Translations under genes and position numbers: made by a program
Notes under the pieces: model-generated
Seen by the model: the letters and a program-made list of their open reading frames with translations, nothing else
The model's database searches: none
What the model was told of the DNA's origin: nothing
Assembly: GCA_023053685.1 (NCBI GenBank)
Contig: JALIGW010000002.1
Coordinates: 165,423,034 to 165,487,033, forward strand
DNA length: 64,000 nt
Source: Diadophis punctatus similis
Lineage: Eukaryota; Chordata; Lepidosauria; Squamata; Dipsadidae
Direction: 5' to 3'
Shown here: positions 55,854 to 64,000 of the stretch, in pieces
Layout: each line of letters starts with the position of its first letter
How positions within the stretch are numbered: the first letter of the stretch is position 1

Positions 55854-57242
55854 TCTGGGAGATTACAAATCTTGGGGGCCTTCCGCTTTGTTCCACGGCA
55901 TGAAGCCTTTTTTCTGACTGACTCTTCTCTGATGAGATGTAGCTAGCTGGGTGCCTCACTTTGTCTATCGTCTCCATGCCTCCTCCCATCCCCTTCCCGC
56001 TTCCCTGATTCTTACTCAAGCTTAATGTAAGCATCAAGAATGCTCATATGTACACATACAAAATTGCTTTCTCCAACAAGAACCAGTTAATATTCCAATG
56101 TGTCTCAAGATGCATTGCTGTATATCTGGGTATGTAAATTCAAGGAGATAGTTCAAATCCTTATTTTTATTTTCTCCACAGATTAAAAAAAATGTAAAGT
56201 CACTGTGTAGTTTGAAGGTCATCTTCTGTATCCCCGGTTGCAAAGCAGAATCTGTAATGTCCCTGCTATCTTCCTACAAAATGGCCACTTAAACCCACTT
56301 TCACTATTTTGATCAAAGAGCCCCTTTCAAGACACCTTTCAATTTATTTCACTAAGAAAAACGTTTTCTGCCAGGTTTTTGCCTTTGGTCTCCAAAACTT
56401 TAGCTGTAATCTGTCTCCTTGAATTTTCTATCCATTAGTTCTAGTTCTGCTTGCTGTAACCACACAAAACTAATGGCAATTTTTAGCCAGCCTACCATCT
56501 ATTTAGAGATATAATTCTTCTTGGAATCAATTTGGATTTCATTTCATTTCTGCAGAAATAATTGGTAATCTGTTTTCCTCAGTTAACAGAATTAATTAGA
56601 ATTACTAATTTCCAGAATACAGTACAGGTTATATATAATCCCCTCAAGCCTGTCGTTACATACAGTTGCTTTTACATCTTCTTAGAGATCAAAGTGATTA
56701 ATATAACATATTAAGCATAAACCAGTACACTATAAAATGGTACCTTTAAAAAACTGAAACTGTCAGGCACAAAGAATCAAGACCATTGGTAAGGTTGCAA
56801 CGTAGAAGATTTATTCAAGCCTATATACATGAATCTGGTCAACTAAAGTTCAACACTGAAATCAGTGCCAAATAAGGAATTATCTGTTTTACAGCAAACA
56901 GTCTGTGCTATCACAAATCTTGTGTATCATTTCCTTCAATGGACAGAAAACCAAGGGGATTCCAGCCCTTTTATATAATTTTGATAATTCTTATTAATTG
57001 GGGATAGACAAATATACACTTGCATCTGTGAATTTGGGGGCCGGGGACATGTGCTTGTATGTTTGCAAAGATGTCTTAGCTGGTGAGAGCACTTGTCAAG
57101 CTTTGTCTGGAACAAGTTAAGCAGGATTGAGCACATTAATACTTGTACAGGGGATCTTTGGACAATAAAATGCCAATAGGCTAGATTCTGAAGTTGAAAA
57201 ATTATCTTTGAAGAAGGTATTGGCAAACTACTTCCAAGAACA
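55854..57242. other. Unassigned stretch
   Basis: No repeat end, exon or RNA is recognised. Confidence 0.4.
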
Positions 57243-57519
57243 TTACCTGGATGTATCTATTAAATCAATAGGAGTTGCGTTTGAATTGGACTCCACTTTT
57301 ACTTTCTTTCTTAATTTTGGCTTCTCTTCTCTTGGCAATTTCCACTGTTTGTTCTGACACCCAATTTGCATTCTTCCAATTCCCGATCTTTGGCAGTTTC
57401 TTTTCATATTCAACCTTAATATCTTCTTTAAGTTCATTCCAGAGTTCCTCTGGTTCCTTACCCATGAGATTCAGGACTCTCCAGATTTCAGATGTTGTTT
57501 TTGGACATGAAATGTCCAA
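57243..57519 (-). pseudogene. RTE-like LINE ORF2 fragment, antisense
   Basis: The minus frame encodes 'WRVLNLMGKEPEELWNELKE', 'WKNANWVSEQTVEIAKRREA' and then Lys-rich sequence. The pattern (P-E-E-L-W ... W-(V/L)-S-E-x-(A/T) ... A-x-K-R-R-E-A-K) is found between endonuclease and RT in RTE-type mobile-element proteins. Only about 80 residues remain. Confidence 0.55.
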
Positions 57520-57522
57520 AAT

Positions 57523-57651
57523 GACTTTAGCAACAGAGTGGTAAATGCCTGGAACTCACTACCTGACTCTGTGGTTTCATCACCAAACCCCCAAAACTTT
57601 ACCCTAAGACTGTCCACTGTTGACCTCACCCGATTCCTAAGAGGTCAGTAA
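57523..57651 (+). pseudogene. CR1-L3-like LINE ORF2 C-terminus
   Basis: The frame reads 'DFSNRVVNAWNSLPDSVVSS' and continues to 'FLRGQ' and a TAA stop at 57649-57651. N-x-W-N-x-L-P is the usual end of CR1/L3-type ORF2. Only the last 42 codons are present, without an upstream partner. Confidence 0.7.
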
Positions 57652-57790
57652 GGGGCGTGCATAAGTGCACCAGCGTGCCTACCGTCCCTGTCCTAATGTT
57701 CCCTCTTTCAGTACCAATCTTATGCATATAAACAATGTTACATCTATGTATATTACCAACACGTACTTGACAAAATAAAAAAAATAAAAT
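57652..57790 (+). mobile_element. CR1-L3-like LINE 3' UTR
   Basis: It follows the ORF2 stop and ends 'acgtacttgacaaaataaaa', leading without a gap into A/T-rich and GATA repeats. Confidence 0.65.
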
Positions 57791-57811
57791 AAAAATAAAA
57801 AATAGATAGAT

Positions 57812-57862
<51 letters not shown>

Positions 57863-57864
57863 GA

Positions 57865-57943
<79 letters not shown>

Positions 57944-57947
57944 ATGG
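57791..57947 (+). repeat. (GATA)n followed by (AAAT)n, seeded at a LINE 3' end
   Basis: After 'aaaataaaaaatagatagat' come about 13 gata units (57806-57862) and then about 20 aaat units (57866-57943). The order LINE tail, GATA, AAAT fits microsatellite growth from a CR1-L3 tail. Confidence 0.9.
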
Positions 57948-59325
57948 TGTAGAAACTGGTTGGCTTTCTTCTTCTTTAGCTTAAGTTGGAACTTAACTTC
58001 AAATTGCTGTGCTGACTTCTGTCTTTCTCAACCTGGTGCTATTTAGTTAGGCCTGTTGATTAGGGAATATTGGTGATGAAGTACCATACATCTGAAGGCT
58101 GTGGGGAAATGATTTAACACATTTTTGCCATATTACCACATAAGCATCTTTGGACAACACTGGCTCCCTCGCCTCCTAGAGTCAGACACCACCAGACAAT
58201 AGGGGAAACGTTTCCCGTAGAATGGAAAATATAGGAGACATAATTCTTTGCTCCTCATCCCTTCTTATGACTCATTTTTAGTTTTGTTTTGTTTTTTGCA
58301 TTTTTCTCCAGTTCTGCCGGCATCATTGGATCAAATTTGTCACTTATATGACTCCTGATTTTTTTTTAATGAGAATGAATCTGGGATAGAATCTCCAGTA
58401 AAATAGAAGAGGTTGAAAATGTGCATTTCAGTAATTAAATTAGAACTGACTGGTGGCTTATCAGTGACATTCATTTCACCTGGCAACTGAATGTACTTTT
58501 TTTCATAAACATACTTGGAAAAATGCTATCAATGCATATGTAAAGAAACAAAGCTGGTATCACCAATATGTCTCCTCTATCAAAATCAAGTTATCCCTAA
58601 ATGTTAATTATGGGCAATTTATCATCTGGGCTTTTTGCCGAATACCACATGTGACTCTATTCAGTAGATAGCCCCCACTTTCCATCACATTTCTTTTCAT
58701 ATGCAAAGCCTTCTGCAATGTTTTTCTTTTGGCATTTGTTATTGTTAGCATGAGAACTTTCCAAAAGCACACATGGATTTGATTGCAACGTACGAGCCAA
58801 AGAAATTCCACCTCCACCCCCAAAAAAGAGAACTCCCCATTTCAAGGCAGACCCCTTAAAGTAATTTACCAGAATTTTTCAGTCTTTAACAAAACAAAAA
58901 TATTAAAAATGGATGTGGAGAAAGGCAGCTGTGTTTACATGCTCTTCTTTTCATACTGACTATCTCATTTTAAAAGCCAGAACTGTGCTTCAGGAAACAC
59001 TTAATTTGGAAAGAGTTTTGTAATCCTCAATCTCCATCTGAGAATTATGATAGCATAATAGAGATTACTTGCAGACTGCATGAAAGGACATAGCCCATGT
59101 AAGTGTAATCCTGGAATTTAACTCACAAAAACACTGGCTGTACAATGGTGTTTTATAGTCTTCTGCCCTGTGGATGAGCATTGTCTTTGCTGCAGTGTCA
59201 ACTCATAAAATTGAGAAATCCTGAATGGGAAAATCAAGACCAAGACCAAAAAACCCTCCAATTCACCCAGATTCATTGCTTCCAAAGAAACTAGATATTG
59301 ATAAAATAACTTTTTGGGAAGTGCA
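57948..59325. other. Unassigned stretch
   Basis: No gene or repeat end is recognised. Confidence 0.4.
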
Positions 59326-59482
59326 GGATCCAATCTGGGTCGGTCACCAGGATCAGAGGTTTTATCTTCCTAGCTTTTGGACTGGAGCCCATCTTCAGGG
59401 AACTTCTAATTTCTGTCTCTGAAGATGGGTTCCAGCACGAGTCCAAAACCTCTGGTCCCGGTGACAGACCCAGATTGGATCC
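59326..59482. mobile_element. Head-to-head pair of Penelope-like ends (tentative)
   Basis: 59326-59402 on the minus strand and 59417-59482 on the plus strand both read from 'ctgaagatggg' to 'gacccagattggatcc'. They are inverted copies separated by about 15 bp, and the outer edges are perfect (ggatccaatctggg / cccagattggatcc). Same family as 44460-44560. Confidence 0.6.
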
Positions 59483-60239
59483 TCCAGCATTATCCTGGGA
59501 CACATATATTTGCCTTCATTTGTTTTGGGGAAGTGCCTATGGATTTCTCATTTCATTTCAGAATCTGAGAAAAACTCCATTGTTCACTTTACATCAGAAG
59601 AACACAAAATAAGGCTTGTAGCTTTGTGAAGCCTATTAAAGCCCCATATTCCTTCCAGAGAGGATAGGGCTCCCAAATTTGACTTTTTTAATAAACGGCA
59701 AACAGTAAATGAATGTTTTAAGTATTTAAGCACCTTAAAATTCTAGTGCACACATTCAAATCATGCCTACTTTGGATTCAGTCTGCCTACTTTTGGAGTA
59801 TAGTTGTCAAAATGCCATTTAAAGCCAGCAAAACTCTTAAATCAACACAGTTGTGCACCAAAGCCTTATGCTATGAATGGCAGCTGATTTTGTTTAAAAT
59901 GCAGGCCAGCCAAAGGCTGCAGTGGCAATGACTATGTTGGCAATGACTATGGTATCATAGGGAGAGATGTGGTAGTCTCATTTTCCCTAAATACTGTATG
60001 TGTGGCTGGTTTTTTTAAAAGGACAACCACACTTAGAGCTTTCACACCCTATTTTTGTTTTTAACAAAAACTTAGTAGAACATTATGCTTTAACTATTCA
60101 GTGATGGGGGCCACTGGAAGCCACATGAAGTCTGCAAGCCATGGATGGCTCATTCCTGACTAGACCATGCCACTTGTTTTTCCACCTAAGTAGAGCATCT
60201 TCCCAAAAGATTTCTGTCTGTCTTACCTCATAAATCCTT
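59483..60239. other. Unassigned stretch
   Basis: No feature is recognised. Confidence 0.4.
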
Positions 60240-61445
60240 CTAGTCAGGATTCAGGCCCAGTTATGGGACAGAAACAGCTTGGTCACATTTGTTGATGATC
60301 TCTATCAAGAATGGGATGGGGGTAATGCATCTATCCTTCCACTCCTTGACCTCTCAGCAGCCTTTGATACCATTGATCATGGTATCCTTTGGGGTCACCT
60401 GCAGGGTATGGGTTGGTTTGGCTCCTTTCTCTAAGGTCAGTCCCAATCAATGTTGATAGGGAGTGAGAGACTCAGCCCATGGCTGCTCCTTTGTGGCATC
60501 CCACAGCAGGGCTCCATACTTTCTCCACACCCTTTTAAACAAATACATAAAGCCATTGGGTGAGATAATCTGCCACTACGGGACAAACTCAGATTTACAT
60601 CTCCATTCTGGGTGATCCAAGTGATGCTGTTGCTGCCCTCTCGTGGTGCCTGGAGGCTTTGAGGGTCTGGGTTGGGAACAATAAGCTCCAGTGGAACCCT
60701 GGTAAGACTGGGTGTCTTTGGGTTTGTGAAGCTCTGGTTCCTGGACTTTTAACATCTTCAGTCCCAGATGAGGTTCAAGTTCCCCAAACAGACCCATGTG
60801 CAATCTGGAGATTCTCCTGGACTTACGATGATGGACTTACGGTTGGTCTACTGCAATGAGCTCTACATGGGGCTACCCTTGATTAGTATCTGGAAGCTTC
60901 AGCTGGTACAGAATGCAGCTGCATGGTAGTTCTGAGAGCTGTTTGGTTGCCAGGTTGCCGATGGCATTAGCCATCATTCCGATGGCATTAGCCTACCCCA
61001 CCTGTGGTACCAGAAGAAGCATGCTGTGAACCCCATCAACCAGGGAATTCTGGCTGGTGGGATCCAGAAGAGAGGTTTACTGCTGTGGTGCCTGTCCTCT
61101 AGAGTGCCCAGCGCCCACCCACCCCAAGATCAACACCCACCTTTCTGGCCTTCTGAAAGGATTTGAAGACCTGGCTCTGCCAGTTGCTTGAGGCCCCATT
61201 GGGGAAATGGCATCTGGGAGCTAGTTAATGGATTAGCCAGACCCCAACCTCCTCCCCATGTGCACTTTCCTCCCTTTCTCTCATCTTGATTAATGGAATT
61301 TTAACTGAATTTTAAATGTATGGTTTTTATTTATTGTTTTAAGGTTTTATATTCCATATTAATTATATGACTATAAGCTGCCTAAGTTGCCTTGATGAGA
61401 AGGGTGGTATAGAACTTTAATAATAAATAATAAATTATAAAATAA
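60240..61445 (+). pseudogene. Old L2-type LINE, highly decayed
   Basis: 'ctccttgacctctcagcagc' and 'gataccattgatcatggtat' encode the same 'LLDLSAAFDTIDHGIL' block as the 39830 copy. Later pieces match 'ctctacatggggctaccctt' and the C-terminal region. Many frameshifts and deletions are present, including loss of the Y-x-D-D region. The tail 'taagctgcctaagttgcctt' ... '(taa)n' ends near 61445. It is much older than the 39830 copy. Confidence 0.75.
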
Positions 61446-61509
61446 ATAAAATATTCAATTCTGATTGCAATAGATAGCCTTGTAGGTACTTAGATACCAG
61501 GTCCTATAG

Positions 61510-62147
61510 CAGTGATGGTGAACCTTTCTTGGTTTGCATGCCAAAAGGGGGCAGGGGCGTGCGTGCGTGCGTGCCCACACCCATAATTCTATAAGCCCCC
61601 AGCGCATGTGCGCATGACCCCTCCCCCCGCTCCTCGCACGTGATGGCACACCCATTTTTTGCTCTCCCCAGGCTTCAGAGCCTTTCTAAGAGCCTGGGGA
61701 GGGCGAAAACGGCCTTCCCCCCCCACACACACGGAGGCAGAAAATGGCCCATTTGCCAAGTTCCGGTTGAACTGGAAGGCCCGTTTTTTGCTCTCCCCAA
61801 GCTCCAGAGCCTTTCTAGGAGCCTGGGGAGGGAGAAAACGGCCTCCCCCCAGAGGTCCTCCGGAGGCTGGAAACGTTCCGTTTGCCGACTTCCGGTTGAA
61901 CTGGAAGTTCCATTTTTTTGCTCTCCCCAGGCTTCAGAGCCTTTCTAGGAGTTGGGGAGGGCAAAAACGGCCTTCCCCACCCCCTCCGGAGGCTGAAAAC
62001 AGGCTGTTTCCCGACTCCCAGTGGGCCCAGAAGGCCCAAAAATCAGCTGGCCAGCGCGCTCATGCGCGTCGGACCTGAGCTTGCGTGCCCACCGATATGG
62101 CTCCGCATGCCACTTGTGGCACACGTGCCATAGGTTCGCCATCACGG
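61510..62147. mobile_element. hAT element of the 'cagtgatggcgaacc' family, 638 bp
   Basis: The termini are 'cagtgatggtgaacc' and 'ggttcgccatcacgg'. A perfect 8-bp duplication, tcctatag, flanks it (61502-61509, 62148-62155). It holds three tandem palindromic units starting 'gctctcccca' at 61661, 61790 and 61920 (periods 129 and 130). It is the longest copy here. The right flank is the tail of an antisense SINE. Confidence 0.85.
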
Positions 62148-62150
62148 TCC

Positions 62151-62346
62151 TATAGCAATAGAAATAGCACTTAAGACATAAACTGCTTCATAGTGCTTTA
62201 CAGCCCACTCTAAGCGGTTTACAGAGTCAGCATATTTTCCCCAACAATCTGGGTCCTCATTTTACCGACCTTGGAAGGATGGAAGGCTGAGTCAACCTTG
62301 AGCCAGTCAGGATCGAACCTCTGGCTGTGAGTAGAATCAGCCTGCT
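62151..62346 (-). mobile_element. tRNA-derived SINE, antisense, (TATTGC)n type
   Basis: The minus strand of this segment matches the 55270 SINE: tail tgctatttctattgc, 'gtaaaccgcttagagtgggc', 'gaggacccagattgttgggg', 'caaggttgactcagccttcc'. The tRNA head is degraded, with a weak box B. Confidence 0.75.
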
Positions 62347-62565
62347 TTGGTGAATTCTAATTACTGCACAGGACCTCATAGGTCAAAACCAGAATTAGAA
62401 TGAAATGTTTTAAATAAAAACTTTTTATGCTTCAAATACTGTAGTTATATGTTAAGTATTGATCAAAGAAGCAGGAAAATATGCAAGTAAACTACAAACA
62501 GCAAGTGTTTAATGAAAAGAAGGGTTTAATGAAAAGAAGGGTTTAATGAAAATAAGGACCAATAA
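62347..62565. other. Short stretch with an 18-bp tandem repeat
   Basis: 'gaaaagaagggtttaat' is repeated about three times at 62513-62555. Nothing else is recognised. Confidence 0.6.
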
Positions 62566-62838
62566 CACTGATAGCAGTGTTCCAATATCTAAGGGGCTCC
62601 AATGAGCCTGAAGGCACAACAAGAAGCAATGGATGTAAACTAATCAAAGAGAGAAATAAGGAGAAATTTCCTGACACTCAGTGGAACGATTTGCCTCCAG
62701 AAGTTGTGAATGCTCCAACACTGGAGATTTTTAAGAAGAAATTGGACAACCATTTGTCTGAGATAGGATAGTGTTTCCTGCTTGAGGAGGGGGTTGGACT
62801 AGAAGACCTCCAAGGTCCCTTCCAACTCTGTTACTCTG
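62566..62838 (+). pseudogene. CR1 LINE 3' end, decayed
   Basis: 'gatagcagtgttccaatatc', a block encoding 'WNDLPPEVVNAPTLEIFKKK' and 'ggttggactagaagacctcc' are the CR1 ORF2 end and 3' UTR. The first part has internal deletions. Confidence 0.75.
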
Positions 62839-64000
62839 TAACCACCAAATAAACATATTGGTATTAAACCACAAAGGAGTAAGATGTACCCCCACCCCAA
62901 TAGCTAAAAATGGATGGTATATTTCCTGCCATTCTGAGGCAGGAAACATAAAAAATAGAAGTTATAGAGCAAAATTAAGCTGAAAATAAAGTCTTCCTCT
63001 AAAAGAAAATATCAGAGCTGCCCAAAAGTGAAAATCCCACCTATTTTGCATTATAGCCTTACCTACTATCTCCGCCCAGGATACATATGGTCCCAGCTAT
63101 CAAAAGATTCCATGTTCCAAGATTAACGTCGCCACATTTATTTCAAGCTCAGAAAATAATAATAATTTCAATTTGTTTTGCTTTTGTTACAGCAAAGAAA
63201 AATGATTCTTTTTGTTCATATAATTCACAGTCAGGAGATGACACTGACATTTTCTCCTCTATATTTAGCATCCTCATTGTCTGATGCTAATATGTGGCTG
63301 TCATTGACTGCTTTTAATTAGATGACAGAACAATGAACGTGTCAAACTCTATTGCATTTTCTCCCACCATCATCATCACTTTGGCAAATAATTGCTGAGC
63401 AGTTCTGTCTGCTAAAATGACTATTGCACAGCACAATTCATCTGTGTTTTTGGGGACTGATTTCTCACCTTTTCCTAGGCTCTTTTAGTCTACATTGATT
63501 ATTCGTACATCTTAAAAGGCTCTTTTTGCATTTAATCCACCTGTCATTACAGATGTTTAAAATTTGAACAAGTGCTTATCATGCAGAATAAACCCCTTTA
63601 GAGCACTTACATATCAATTTTCATCCACAAATTGCATGCCACTGTCAAAACTAAACTAAACATGAAATATTCCTGTTCAGTTTTAAAAATAAAGTGGAGG
63701 AGTGGGGCAATTAGTTGACTCATAGTAGTAAGTAAGCCTAAAACTCTTCATATTTCCATCCTCTATTATGTTCTTTAAATAACTGTTAATAAAGTTGAGC
63801 AAAGACATGCAATTTAAAATAAAAAATATAGGTATTTATAACTGTTGCAAGTCTTTTTTTTTCCCTTCAAAAATGCCTTCTACCAGTAATGGACCAAGAT
63901 CTGCCACTTCTTTTGAAAAGAGTTTGGTGACAATGTGATGTTCTAATGGTCCATCTGTGAACAAAATCTGCCACAAATGTAAAATTGGTATGGCAAAACT
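62839..64000. other. Apparently unique stretch, possible conserved noncoding DNA
   Basis: No repeat or exon is recognised. 63180-63640 is complex, non-repetitive, AT-rich sequence with clustered homeodomain-like and SOX-like words ('ttttaattagatgacag', 'gaacaatga'). Conservation cannot be judged from one sequence. Confidence 0.35.

Overview
This window is eukaryotic nuclear DNA, almost certainly from a squamate reptile and most likely an advanced (colubroid) snake. That reading rests on the repeat content, not on a host gene. CR1-type LINE 3' ends are followed directly by pentamer (ATTCT) and tetramer (GATA, AAAT) microsatellites, as known for snake CR1-L3 elements. There are also L2-type LINEs with open reverse transcriptase frames, BovB/RTE remnants, tRNA-derived squamate SINEs, and very many short hAT-type DNA transposons. 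I find no host gene exon, tRNA, rRNA or CRISPR array. The many 60-200 codon open frames are chance frames or lie inside transposons. The window is best read as intergenic or intronic.

Layout. 0-6 kb: a CR1 tail, a run of hAT elements (two inserted side by side on one 8-bp target; one carrying a 41-bp minisatellite), a (TA)n block and an antisense L1 ORF2 remnant. 6-9 kb: two tRNA-SINEs and a small hAT. 9-13.2 kb: a BovB remnant and an old CR1, the CR1 split by a young 2.53-kb antisense L1 derivative that has an intact ORF1 and no ORF2, bounded by a perfect 14-bp target duplication. 13-16.4 kb: SINEs, two hATs and a 1.57-kb TA-flanked composite transposon holding a broken Tc1 transposase. 16-21 kb: mostly unique DNA. 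21-24 kb: nested mariner-like elements, a SPIN-like hAT and a second copy of the 'cagtgatggcgaacc' hAT family. 25-27 kb: a CR1-tailed tRNA-SINE and a small hAT. 29-31.5 kb: a GC-rich, hAT-like block with internal duplications, followed by antisense CR1. 32.8-33.3 kb: (GATA)n and a mariner-type MITE. 38-41.7 kb: another hAT and the best-preserved L2 LINE. 42.8-44.6 kb: a foldback hAT, a CR1 tail with (ATTCT)n and a Penelope-like fragment. 46-50 kb: antisense L1 and L2 fragments. 51.6-52.3 kb: a solo LTR with 5-bp target duplication. 52.6-64 kb: CR1 pieces, SINEs, Penelope-like inverted copies, an old L2 and the longest copy of the hAT VNTR family.

How the parts relate. Nothing here forms an operon or pathway. 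The elements are linked by mobilisation: the ORF1-only L1 derivative would need L1 ORF2 supplied in trans; the tRNA-SINEs borrow LINE tails; the hAT and mariner MITEs need transposases encoded elsewhere. The most notable item is the ORF1-only 'half-L1' at 10302-12835. Next are the hAT families that grow by internal palindromic tandem units and that share an internal core despite different ends. All family names come from pattern recognition without database search.
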